The position numbers and the translations under genes were made by a program. Positions 9,921 through 21,357 of a DNA stretch of 36,461 nt are shown in pieces (within the stretch, counting starts at the first letter, position 1; every line of letters begins with the position of its first letter). Origin of the DNA: Gallionella sp. (lineage in GTDB: Bacteria; Pseudomonadota; Gammaproteobacteria; Burkholderiales; Gallionellaceae); assembly GCA_024641025.1 (NCBI GenBank), contig JAHEDW010000021.1, forward strand, positions 1-36,461, written 5' to 3'. The notes beneath the pieces are model-generated. The model had not been told where the DNA came from and did not search any database. It saw nothing but the letters and a program-made list of their open reading frames with translations.

Positions 9921-12484
9921 CAGGATCAAATGAAAGCCGGATTGTAAGGAGGTATCTGAGGGGCCTTGCAATTCCTGGCGCAGCATTGGCTTGCTTACTT
10001 TTCCTTTTTATAAAGGCGCAGCCAGTTGATCCCGATATCCATAATTCACTGGCGAGCGATTTGCGTGAATTGCAAATGCGCGATATCGAGCTTGGCGAGG
10101 CAGTGCTGCAACACCATTACCAGTTATTGCATAACTATGATGGGGTGGTCGCCATCATGCAGCGAATGAAGGTGCTCATCCACGAGTTGGATCAGCACCA
10201 TAAGAATGGCTTTTTGCCTGATACGCCGGAAGTCATTAAGGAATTGAACAAGGTTCAGCAAGAAGTAGCGATGAAAGATGTTGCCCTTGATGAATTCAAG
10301 TCCCATAACGCATTGATCAAAAATTCCCTGATTTATTTGCCGCGAACTATCGATGATGTCCTGGATAGCTTGCCCAAAAGCAACCAGAATTTACATGAAC
10401 AAGAGCAATTCCAACTGTTGCTTCGCAATGCGCTATTGACCGTTACCAACAAGGATGAAAGGGCGCGCAAGATTCTCATGGAATCGGTAGAGACGATCAG
10501 CACAAACATAGCCGACATGCCTGATCAAACCAAGGAGCCAGCTTTACTTGCCCTGAAACACACCAACATAATCATCGAGAACGAGCAGGGTATGAAGGAA
10601 TTGCTCGGATTGCTCAGTTCCCCGCAACAGCGCCACATCGGAACCAAACTGGAAGAAATCTATCTGGATTATTATAACAAGCAACAGAATAGCGCTAACC
10701 AGTACAGGACACTGCTCTTCCTGGCGGCGATACTGTTGTTTGGTTATGGTGTTTATGCCTATTATCGGATCAGCAGGGAAGACCAGCAGTTGCGTATTGC
10801 TGCAACGGCATTCGAGACCCAGGAAGGGATCCTGATAACTGACCTTAATCATCGAATCATACGTGTAAACAGTGCTTTTACGCGCCTTACCGGCTATACA
10901 GCTGAAGAGGCGATGGGCCAAACTCCAGAGATGCTCAAGTCAGGTGAGCATGATGCGGATTTCTACCCCAATATGTGGGAAGAGATCGCCAAAAACAAAT
11001 TCTGGCAGGGTGAGATCAAGAGTCGTCGAAAGAATGGCGAGATCTATCTGGCATGGCTTACGACCACGGTAGTTGTTTCAGACGATGATAGCCACGTCAC
11101 CAATTATGTGTCGGTATTTTCCGATATCACCATGCGCAAGCAGGCTGAGGAGCAGATCCATCAGCTTGCCTTCTATGATTCGCTCACAAAATTGCCAAAC
11201 CGACGTCTTCTGGTGGACCGTTTGCGCCATGCTATGACTGCCGGTGTCCGTAAGCTCGATCATGGCGCGCTGCTGTTTATAGATCTGGATAACTTCAAGG
11301 TACTCAACGATACCAAAGGTCATGATGTTGGTGACTTGCTGTTGATTGAAACTGCCCGGCGTCTGCAGGAATGCGTGCGGGGTGCAGATAGTGTCGCTCG
11401 TCTGGGTGGGGACGAGTTTATTGTCATGCTGGAAGGTCTTGGTGCAGAACGCGATCAAGCCGCTGCTCAAGCGAAGTTGGTGGGCGAAAAGATTCGTAAT
11501 GCTCTAGGTCAGTTATATCTGCTTGGCAAGTTTGAACACCACAGTTCATGCAGTATTGGCATCAGTTTGTTCCGAGATCATGAGATCACCGTGGATGAAC
11601 TGCTTAAACGAGCTGACACGGCGATGTACCAGGCCAAGGCCTCAGGACGTAATGCACTGCGATTCTTCGATCCTTCGATGCAGGCGGTTCTTGAGAGTCG
11701 ATCTTTGCTGGAAGCTGAACTGCGAAACGCGCTTACCGAGAAACATTTCTCCCTGTTTTATCAGGTACAGGTAAATTCATCGAATCAGCCTATCGGTGCA
11801 GAAGCGCTGATACGCTGGATTAATCCGACCAAGGGTGTGGTTATGCCGAATGAATTTATTCAACTTGCCGAAGAAACCGGCCTGATCCTTCCCATCGGAT
11901 CATGGGTCATGGAAGCTGCCTGTGCACAACTTAAATTGTGGGAAGATAATCCGCTGGCGTGCGAACTGAAGCTTGCCGTAAACGTGAGCGGGCGCCAGTT
12001 CCATCAACCCGATTTCGTAGAAATGGTGCACAAGGAATTGAATAAGTCAGGCGTCGCCCCGAGCAAGCTGAAACTTGAGTTGACCGAGAGCGTGGTGCTG
12101 GACGACATCGATGACACAATCGCTAAAATGCATGAACTGAAGCAGCTTGGCATCCAGTTTTCTTTGGATGACTTTGGCACTGGTTATTCGTCACTGTCCT
12201 ATCTTACGCAACTCCCGCTTGACCAACTAAAGATAGATCAGTCTTTTGTGCATAACATCGATACTAAGCACACGGATGCTGTGATTGTGCAGACCATCAT
12301 TGGAATGGGAAATATTCTTGGTCTGGAAGTTATTGCGGAAGGTGTAGAGACGGTGGCGCAACGTGAATTCCTCAATCGTGCTGGTTGTACCCGCTATCAG
12401 GGATATCTTTTTAGCAGACCGGTAACAAATGAAGAGTTCGAGAATGTCCTGCTAGGCACTGTTTTTCCGGGATTCCCGGCTTAA
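9917..12484 (+). CDS. Membrane PAS-GGDEF-EAL protein (c-di-GMP cyclase/phosphodiesterase)
   Basis: This 855-residue signalling protein has a membrane helix at about residues 18-33, a roughly 230-residue mostly helical periplasmic region, a second membrane helix at about 264-283, a PAS domain (about 294-400), a GGDEF domain (about 415-585) and an EAL domain (about 600-845). The GGDEF site (RLGGDEF) is intact, and RGAD five residues before it is a classical inhibitory I-site. The EAL half keeps EALIRW, NVSGRQF, LELTES, DDFGTGYSS, KIDQSFV and EGVET, so both activities appear possible; the net direction cannot be read from sequence. The start overlaps the peroxidase stop by 4 nt, which suggests that one transcript makes both and that the periplasmic region senses something related to the peroxidase. 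Confidence 0.93.
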   Translation: MTGSNESRIVRRYLRGLAIPGAALACLLFLFIKAQPVDPDIHNSLASDLRELQMRDIELGEAVLQHHYQLLHNYDGVVAIMQRMKVLIHELDQHHKNGFLPDTPEVIKELNKVQQEVAMKDVALDEFKSHNALIKNSLIYLPRTIDDVLDSLPKSNQNLHEQEQFQLLLRNALLTVTNKDERARKILMESVETISTNIADMPDQTKEPALLALKHTNIIIENEQGMKELLGLLSSPQQRHIGTKLEEIYLDYYNKQQNSANQYRTLLFLAAILLFGYGVYAYYRISREDQQLRIAATAFETQEGILITDLNHRIIRVNSAFTRLTGYTAEEAMGQTPEMLKSGEHDADFYPNMWEEIAKNKFWQGEIKSRRKNGEIYLAWLTTTVVVSDDDSHVTNYVSVFSDITMRKQAEEQIHQLAFYDSLTKLPNRRLLVDRLRHAMTAGVRKLDHGALLFIDLDNFKVLNDTKGHDVGDLLLIETARRLQECVRGADSVARLGGDEFIVMLEGLGAERDQAAAQAKLVGEKIRNALGQLYLLGKFEHHSSCSIGISLFRDHEITVDELLKRADTAMYQAKASGRNALRFFDPSMQAVLESRSLLEAELRNALTEKHFSLFYQVQVNSSNQPIGAEALIRWINPTKGVVMPNEFIQLAEETGLILPIGSWVMEAACAQLKLWEDNPLACELKLAVNVSGRQFHQPDFVEMVHKELNKSGVAPSKLKLELTESVVLDDIDDTIAKMHELKQLGIQFSLDDFGTGYSSLSYLTQLPLDQLKIDQSFVHNIDTKHTDAVIVQTIIGMGNILGLEVIAEGVETVAQREFLNRAGCTRYQGYLFSRPVTNEEFENVLLGTVFPGFPA

Positions 12485-12514
12485 AGGCGTGGCGATTGCC
12501 ATGCCGGTTTGATT

Positions 12515-12542
12515 TTGAAGGCAGATGGATTTGCGGTATCAT
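12515..12542 (+). promoter_or_regulatory. Predicted sigma-70 promoter upstream of pyrG
   Basis: TTGAAG at 12515-12520 and TATCAT at 12537-12542 are separated by 16 nt and match the -35 (4/6) and -10 (5/6) hexamers. They lie just after the GGDEF-EAL gene and would give a leader of about 85 nt to pyrG. This is a pattern match only. Confidence 0.4.
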
Positions 12543-12585
12543 CACAGATTACAAAAGACATTTAAAACTTCTAACCTTCCGCTAG

Positions 12586-16453
<3,868 letters not shown>

Positions 16454-16454
<1 letters not shown>

Positions 16455-16786
16455 TGCGTGCTGTTTCGCTGATACTGTTCTTCCTGCTTTTGCTCTTGCA
16501 ATACCCGTTATGGATCGGCAAAGGCAGTTGGTTGAAGGTATGGGATCTGAACAGGCAGCTAGAATCGCAACAGCAGGTCAACCAGCAGACCCAAGCGCGC
16601 AATGCTCTGCTGGATGCCGAAGTTCGTGACCTTAAGCAAGGTACAGCAGCCATCGAGGAGCGTGCTCGCAGCGAACTTGGCATGATAAAACGCGATGAGG
16701 TGTTCTACCAGATACTGGAAAATCAGGACTTGAACAAGACTGAAAACAAGGTCTCGCCATCACCTGCAGTTTCAAAGCCCAAATGA
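16454..16786 (+). CDS. ftsB: Cell division protein FtsB
   Basis: FtsB is a small bitopic divisome protein that forms a complex with FtsL and FtsQ. The 110 residues show a short cytoplasmic N-terminus, one membrane helix (about residues 4-20), the WIGKGSW segment just after it, and a coiled-coil region (about 33-75) rich in Q, E and L. The tail from about residue 92 is low-complexity and unconserved. The position directly after eno is the classical one and supports the call for such a short protein. Confidence 0.92.
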
Positions 16787-16929
16787 TGACAAGAAGCTGA
16801 ATTCCTGATAATGGTCTTGCTGATTCCAGCGCAATTATGAATGACCTAAGATTTTCTGTTGGCAAAAGGATGTTTAAAGATCAGTCTGCTGGTAATCACC
16901 TTTGCTTGTACAACACCCGAATCTCCTGA

Positions 16930-17127
16930 TCATTTGCCCAGCAATTCCTTTTCGATATTATCCAGTTCTTTGCGTATAGCCGTGAGTATGAGCTTGTCAG
17001 CTCCCTTTTGATCAATATCCGGTATGTCCCATCCAAATATCGCACGATATTTATCTACTAGACTTTTCATGTCGGCAATAATTTGTTTGCGATGGACATC
17101 AAGTTCAATTTCTTCGATCTTGGCCAT
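16930..17127 (-). CDS. Conserved-looking small protein, 65 aa, unknown function
   Basis: I do not recognise a named family. The product is highly charged and helical, starting MAKIEEIELDVHRKQIIADM, with an aromatic centre (YRAIFGWDIPDID) and an E/K-rich end; no membrane segment or cysteine is present. The case for a real gene rests on a good Shine-Dalgarno (AGGGAG about 8 nt before the ATG), an organised amphipathic composition, and the absence of any competing gene. It is downstream of yceI on the same strand but behind yceI's terminator, so it probably has its own promoter or relies on read-through. It converges with ftsB. Confidence 0.7.
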   Translation of the reverse strand: MAKIEEIELDVHRKQIIADMKSLVDKYRAIFGWDIPDIDQKGADKLILTAIRKELDNIEKELLGK

Positions 17128-17154
17128 TTGTTCATCTCCCTGTTGCAGTCAGAC

Positions 17155-17179
17155 AAAAAAGGCAGTCCAAAGGACTGCC
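17155..17179 (-). terminator. Rho-independent terminator of yceI
   Basis: On the minus strand, a perfect 8-bp stem (GGCAGTCC / GGACTGCC, 3-nt loop; 17161-17179) is followed directly by six T (the A-run 17155-17160 on +). This is a textbook intrinsic terminator 25 nt after the yceI stop. Confidence 0.88.
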
Positions 17180-17203
17180 TTTAGGTTAGTCAATCCGGTT
17201 TGA

Positions 17204-17773
17204 CTAGTCCTTGATAGCTTCGATTTCGAATACCAGTTTTACGTCATCTCCAATGTTAGGCAATCCGTATTTTACGCCAAAGTCAGAACGCTTGATCTGG
17301 GCGCTAGCAGCAGCACCGCATGTATCCTTTTTGCTCATCGGGTTTGTGCCGCAATTGAACTCATCGATATTCAGCGTTACGGGCTTGCTGACTCCGGAAA
17401 TCGTGAGGTTGCCATCCACACTGACAGGCTTGTCACCCTTGAAATTAACTGCGGTGGACTTGTAGTTGATGGTGGGGAATTCCGCAGCGTTGAAAAAGTC
17501 TGGTCCACGCAGATGTTCGTCACGTTTTGCAAAACCTGTGCTTATCGAGGCAGTCTGGATGGTAACTTCAACGGATCCGGATTTTGCTGCACGATCCAGG
17601 GTCACTTTGCCTGTGGTGTTGTCAAACCTTCCTTGCATGGTTGAAAATCCAAGGTGGCTGATGGCGAAATGTGGATAGGTATGCGATGAATCTATTGTAT
17701 AGCTGTCAGCGGCCTGGGCGCAAAGCGGCAGTGTAATACTCAAAGCAAGGGCAGCGAATACGTTCTTGACCAT
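17204..17773 (-). CDS. Exported YceI-family polyisoprenoid-binding protein
   Basis: The 189-residue protein begins with a clear signal peptide (MVKNVFAALALSITLPLCAQA, cleavage after AQA) and continues as a YceI-like beta-barrel lipocalin-type domain: YTIDSSHTYPHFAISHLGFS, TGKVTLD, and GNLTISGVSKPVTLNI. YceI proteins bind isoprenoid lipids in the periplasm; a physiological role is seldom known. The C-terminal half has a cysteine pair (CGTNPMSKKDTC) that could form a disulfide after export. AAGGA precedes the ATG. The gene has its own predicted promoter, palindrome and terminator, so it looks monocistronic. Confidence 0.92.
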   Translation of the reverse strand: MVKNVFAALALSITLPLCAQAADSYTIDSSHTYPHFAISHLGFSTMQGRFDNTTGKVTLDRAAKSGSVEVTIQTASISTGFAKRDEHLRGPDFFNAAEFPTINYKSTAVNFKGDKPVSVDGNLTISGVSKPVTLNIDEFNCGTNPMSKKDTCGAAASAQIKRSDFGVKYGLPNIGDDVKLVFEIEAIKD

Positions 17774-17800
17774 AGTTATTCCTTTCTTGTGGGCAATAAA

Positions 17801-17816
17801 TCAAACAAGTGTTTGA
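17801..17816. promoter_or_regulatory. 16-bp palindrome at the predicted yceI transcription start
   Basis: TCAAACA-AG-TGTTTGA is a perfect 7-2-7 dyad. It starts about 7 nt downstream of the predicted -10 element, covering roughly +1 to +16 of the yceI transcript, where a repressor would block initiation. No regulator gene is adjacent. An mRNA hairpin role is unlikely because the loop would be 2 nt. Confidence 0.45.
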
Positions 17817-17822
17817 AGTGGC

Positions 17823-17851
17823 ATCGTAACAATCAACGCAACATCTGTAAA
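17823..17851 (-). promoter_or_regulatory. Predicted sigma-70 promoter of yceI
   Basis: Reading on the minus strand, TTTACA (17846-17851, 5/6 of the -35 consensus) and TACGAT (17823-17828, 4/6 of the -10 consensus) are spaced by exactly 17 nt. The start would fall near 17816, giving a leader of about 43 nt. Confidence 0.5.
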
Positions 17852-17952
17852 CATCGAAAATTCCTTCGCCTGTTTTTTGGACTGAATACTTCCAGATTCT
17901 GACAGGGTATATGGAAGGGAAGGATAGCGGGTATCGGCCAATTTCCTTGGTG

Positions 17953-18771
17953 TCAGAACGGAACATCACCCGCAGATCGCCAAGTCAAGAAAACCGCGCC
18001 AGCAGCAAGGGTAATCGTTGGCAACATGAGCAAGAGGCCGTTTGTCCGAATAGAATTGCCAGGCAAAGGCATTAATCTTGCCGCCAGAGGAATTGCAGCA
18101 AGCATGATAAGTGCATACCAAGGAAGTCGGGCACTGAGCACGGCTACACAACCTGTCAGGCCAGAAATCAACGCAATCGTAAAAGTGAGCAATCGTCCGG
18201 AAGTCAGCGCTTGGTTGGTGACCAACTGGATCAGAAAATGTGCAGCTGCGGCTGAACCGAGTGCAAGGCCGAATTGACCCAGCAGCGCGGAGGCTCCTAC
18301 CAGCGCGGCAAGACCGGTGCCGAATCCTAGCGCGACCGCAGCACCGGGGGCGCGTATCGGTTCCTGGTCGAGTAGCTTGTCCATGCTCCATACCAGGATG
18401 GCGACATAAGCCGCACAAGCAGCTCCCCACTGCAGAACCAAGGGCGGCTCCTGTTGCTGAAGAATGCGCTGGGCAGTCCAAATGGCGGTTGCGCCGCCAA
18501 TCACCGCGAGCAGGGCGCCAAACCACCGTGTCCTCAATATATCAAGCAGCAAGGCGAGGAATGCCCCTGCCAATCCAGACAGCACTATCTTGCGGGAAGC
18601 AGTAAGAGGTTCGAAGTTAAAATCACTGGCAAGATATACTGTCGCTGCGAAACCGGCGATGATGGCCAGACCGCTTAATCTTATGCGCTGAAAAAGTTCG
18701 GCTGCGACGAGCCCAGCCAGGAAAGGTGCTAAGCCTGCTTGCACTGCAGGATGATTGAGTAGCTCCAGCAA
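17953..18771 (-). CDS. Polytopic inner-membrane protein, unknown function
   Basis: I recognise no named family. The product is strongly hydrophobic along its length with about nine predicted membrane helices, A/L/G-rich and with short loops; there is no histidine cluster, P-loop or other catalytic motif. The frame can open at ATG 18813, but TTG at 18771 has a strong AAGGGAG about 6 nt upstream and removes a polar N-terminal tail, so it is preferred (272 aa). It lies upstream of yceI in the same direction with a 179-nt spacer that holds yceI's own promoter. It is divergent from htpX. Confidence 0.7.
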   Translation of the reverse strand: MLELLNHPAVQAGLAPFLAGLVAAELFQRIRLSGLAIIAGFAATVYLASDFNFEPLTASRKIVLSGLAGAFLALLLDILRTRWFGALLAVIGGATAIWTAQRILQQQEPPLVLQWGAACAAYVAILVWSMDKLLDQEPIRAPGAAVALGFGTGLAALVGASALLGQFGLALGSAAAAHFLIQLVTNQALTSGRLLTFTIALISGLTGCVAVLSARLPWYALIMLAAIPLAARLMPLPGNSIRTNGLLLMLPTITLAAGAVFLTWRSAGDVPF

Positions 18772-18826
18772 CTTGTACTCCCTTTGGGTATCGAATTGCC
18801 AAGAGTTTACCATTGGCGCTACGACT

Positions 18827-18855
18827 CTTGAAATCCAGCTACGTACACCCCATCT
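18827..18855 (+). promoter_or_regulatory. Predicted heat-shock (sigma-32) promoter of htpX
   Basis: CTTGAA (18827-18832) and CCCCATCT (18848-18855) with a 15-nt spacer match both parts of the RpoH consensus CTTGAA-N13-15-CCCCATNT exactly. The start would lie near 18862, giving a leader of about 64 nt to htpX, a gene under heat-shock control in other proteobacteria. A TATAAT at 18908-18913 also exists but sits too close to the ATG to act as a normal promoter. Confidence 0.75.
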
Positions 18856-18925
18856 TAAAGCCGCTTTGATGGGTATGACTTAAGACTTTGTTTGGAAATT
18901 ATATTTTTATAATGGAGCTGACAGC

Positions 18926-19807
18926 ATGAAAAGGATCTTCTTGTTTATTTTGACCAACCTTGCGGTGATATTCGTGATCAATATCACCTTGCGCCTGCTC
19001 GGTGTGGATCGCTGGCTGGACGAAACCGGGGGGATCAACTTTTCGGCGTTGTTGGTCATTTCTGCAGTAATCGGATTTGCCGGTTCGCTGATATCGCTAG
19101 CGATGTCTAAGTGGTCTGCAAAGCGTATGGTCGGGGCGCGGGTAATCGAGAATCCAGTTGATTCTTCCGAACGCTGGTTGGTTGACACGGTCCGTAAGCA
19201 ATCTCAAGTAGCCGGTATCGGCATGCCTGAAGTGGCTATTTATGATGCCCCTGATGTGAACGCGTTCGCTACCGGATGGAATCGTAACGACGCGCTGGTT
19301 GCGGTGAGCACAGGACTGTTGAAAAACATGACACGCGATGAGGCAGAAGCCGTTTTGGCGCATGAAGTCAGTCACGTAGCTAACGGCGACATGGTGACTC
19401 TAGCGCTGATCCAGGGAGTCGTGAACACCTTCGTCATATTTTTTGCCAAGTTGTTTGGATATTTCGTGGATCGTGTTCTGCTCAAGAGCGATGAGCGGAG
19501 CGGTCCGGGCATGGGCGCATTCGTTGCTGAAATAATCGCACAACTGGTACTCGGGGTGTTGGCAAGCATCATCGTGATGTGGTTCTCGCGCCAACGAGAG
19601 TTTCGGGCAGATGCAGGGGGCGCCAGCTTGGCCGGACGTAACAAGATGATAGCTGCTCTTGAGCGACTCAAGGTCAATCACGAACAGACAGTTTTGCCGG
19701 AGAAGATCGCGGCTTTTGGCATCTCTGGCGGAAAAGGTTTTTCTCGCATGTTCATGACACATCCGCCGTTGGATGAACGTATCGCTGCGTTGCGCGCTGT
19801 GGTCTAA
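18926..19807 (+). CDS. htpX: Heat-shock membrane protease HtpX (M48B)
   Basis: HtpX is a zinc metalloprotease of the inner membrane that helps degrade misfolded membrane proteins alongside FtsH. The 293 residues show two N-terminal membrane helices, the catalytic HEVSH at 146-150 in [14 protein letters not shown], two further hydrophobic segments, and [14 protein letters not shown], which supplies the third zinc ligand region. The C-terminus ([15 protein letters not shown]) is typical. GGAG lies 8 nt before the ATG. A sigma-32 promoter upstream and an intrinsic terminator downstream make it a monocistronic heat-shock unit. Confidence 0.96.
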   Translation: MKRIFLFILTNLAVIFVINITLRLLGVDRWLDETGGINFSALLVISAVIGFAGSLISLAMSKWSAKRMVGARVIENPVDSSERWLVDTVRKQSQVAGIGMPEVAIYDAPDVNAFATGWNRNDALVAVSTGLLKNMTRDEAEAVLAHEVSHVANGDMVTLALIQGVVNTFVIFFAKLFGYFVDRVLLKSDERSGPGMGAFVAEIIAQLVLGVLASIIVMWFSRQREFRADAGGASLAGRNKMIAALERLKVNHEQTVLPEKIAAFGISGGKGFSRMFMTHPPLDERIAALRAVV

Positions 19808-19828
19808 GCGACAATCTTTGAATGTTTG

Positions 19829-19858
19829 AAAGGCCTGCGTAAGCAGGCTTTTCTTGTT
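19829..19858 (+). terminator. Rho-independent terminator of htpX
   Basis: GCCTGC-GTAA-GCAGGC (19833-19848), extended by A-T pairs, is followed by TTTTCTTGTT. It begins about 20 nt after the htpX stop. The flanking A/T symmetry could let it act weakly on the opposite strand for mlaA too. Confidence 0.85.
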
Positions 19859-19959
19859 GAAGTGGGAAAGGTAAGTTTATTTGGTTCAACGTGAACGTCA
19901 GTCATCCATTGTGAAATCCCAAGGTAAAGGATTATGTGGCAGCTTGCCCAATCGATTTT

Positions 19960-20676
19960 CTACTCATCAAAGTCGTAACGTGCTCGAGGCAGGTTTCCGT
20001 CAAAAACCAGGCTTTTCCGATGTAGCAAATAGGTGTCCCGGTAGAAGTTATATGGGTCGATCATTGCCTCGACCAGAACCTTCTCTTGGTCGAGAAGATC
20101 GGTTCGACGACTGATGTTTCGGGTTATGTAAGTCTGGTTGCGCGTGCTCATGTCGTTGATCTCGTACATCGGGTCGAAATACAGGTCGACGTAAAATCCC
20201 AGGCCATCCCGCACGGAACTAGGGCCAAGGATAGGCAAGACAAGGTAAGGACCGCTGCCAATTCCCCACTTGCCCAGGGTCTGGCCAAAATCCTCATCAT
20301 GTTTTTTTAATCCGCTAGTTGATGCAACATCGATCAGTCCTACAACACCAATAGTGGAATTCACAACAACTCGCATCCCATCGGAAAAGCCCTGCGCAAA
20401 CTTAAATTGAAGAAAATCATTTGCGGTGACAATGACATCGTTAAGATTGGAAAAGAAGTTCGATACCATAAGCCTGCCGGTTTCCGGCATCACTTTCTTG
20501 TAGCCTTGTGCGACAGGTTTGATCACGGCCCGGTCAAGGCTGTCGTTGAACTTGTATATGCTCCGATTAAGCGGCTCAAGCGGATCCGCGGGATTTCGCG
20601 CTCCGGCGCACCCGGTGATAAACATGATAGTAGTCAACAAGACTACTGTCGGCGAAGCTTGAAATATTTCCTTCAT
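19960..20676 (-). CDS. mlaA: Outer-membrane lipid asymmetry lipoprotein MlaA (VacJ)
   Basis: MlaA is the outer-membrane component that removes mislocalised phospholipids and hands them to the MlaC/MlaBDEF pathway. A lipobox (FITGC) places the lipidated cysteine at residue 23 of this start. Family segments follow: DPLEPLNRSIYKFND, NFFSNLNDVIVTAND, DFGQTLGKWGIGSGPYLVLP and PSSVRDGLG. An upstream ATG at 20700 is possible, but the predicted promoter would leave it almost no leader, so 20676 is preferred; neither start has a clear Shine-Dalgarno. No other mla genes are in the window. Confidence 0.92.
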   Translation of the reverse strand: MKEIFQASPTVVLLTTIMFITGCAGARNPADPLEPLNRSIYKFNDSLDRAVIKPVAQGYKKVMPETGRLMVSNFFSNLNDVIVTANDFLQFKFAQGFSDGMRVVVNSTIGVVGLIDVASTSGLKKHDEDFGQTLGKWGIGSGPYLVLPILGPSSVRDGLGFYVDLYFDPMYEINDMSTRNQTYITRNISRRTDLLDQEKVLVEAMIDPYNFYRDTYLLHRKSLVFDGNLPRARYDFDE

Positions 20677-20708
20677 GAGTTTGGATGCAGTCTGGAACAT
20701 CTTGTTCG

Positions 20709-20736
20709 ATTATAGGCAGAATGATGCCGAACGCAA
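20709..20736 (-). promoter_or_regulatory. Predicted sigma-70 promoter of mlaA
   Basis: On the minus strand a perfect TATAAT (20709-20714) is preceded, after 16 nt, by TTGCGT (20731-20736). The start would fall near 20702, within the short spacer between the NUDIX gene and mlaA. The weak -35 is the main doubt. Confidence 0.5.
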
Positions 20737-20748
20737 AGTATCTGCTAG

Positions 20749-21318
20749 TTACAAGCGTTTTGTGAGTGAGTCAGTCTGAGCTGCCTGAAGGGGTGGGATG
20801 TCGCCAGTGTGGAACTGGAATATACCCTTCCTGCGGTCGGCAAAGTAGTGCTGAAGTGTGAAACGTACAGGGCGGAAAGCCAGAGTTTCCCAGGGTATAT
20901 CCTGCTCGGAGAATAGCCGGACTTCGAGACTTTCAATGCCGGGTGAAAAATTCGTGTTGTGAAGCGTTGCGCGGAACAGCAGGTGTACCTGGTTGATGTG
21001 GGGTACGTTGTACAATGAGTACAGTTCACCTATGGTAACAAGCGCGTTTGCTTCTTCGAGTGTTTCTCGTGCAGCTGCTTCGGCAGTAGTTTCCCCGTTC
21101 TCCATGAATCCAGCAGGCAGCGTCCACAGTCCATGACGCGGTTCGATGGCGCGCCGGCACAGCAGAATATTCCCCTGCCACTCAGGAATGGCACCGACAA
21201 TCATTTTGGGATTTTGGTAGTGTATCTCCCCACAGGATGTGCAAACATGGCGGGCCCGATTGTCATCTTGTGGGATTCTGAAGTCTACCGGGCTGCCGCA
21301 TAAGCTGCAATATTTCAT
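20749..21318 (-). CDS. NUDIX hydrolase with N-terminal zinc ribbon
   Basis: The protein has a Cys4 zinc ribbon at the N-terminus (CSLCG at residues 4-8 and CTSCG near 26-30), as in NADH-pyrophosphatase-like NUDIX enzymes, followed by a Nudix box GFMENGETTAEAAARETLEE (Gx5Ex7REx2EE). The substrate is not readable; nucleoside diphosphate derivatives are usual for the fold. The frame extends to ATG 21342, but MKYCSLCG at 21318 is the usual family start. It is 39 nt downstream of bamD on the same strand and probably cotranscribed with it. It ends just before the mlaA promoter. Confidence 0.88.
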   Translation of the reverse strand: MKYCSLCGSPVDFRIPQDDNRARHVCTSCGEIHYQNPKMIVGAIPEWQGNILLCRRAIEPRHGLWTLPAGFMENGETTAEAAARETLEEANALVTIGELYSLYNVPHINQVHLLFRATLHNTNFSPGIESLEVRLFSEQDIPWETLAFRPVRFTLQHYFADRRKGIFQFHTGDIPPLQAAQTDSLTKRL

Positions 21319-21357
21319 GTTCGCGGACTGATTGGCTGGCATGGCATTGATGGGAAC

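Noticed and set aside
18908-18913. Perfect TATAAT just before htpX
   Set aside because: It is 12 nt from the start codon and next to the ribosome binding site, with no usable -35; the upstream sigma-32 match is a better promoter.
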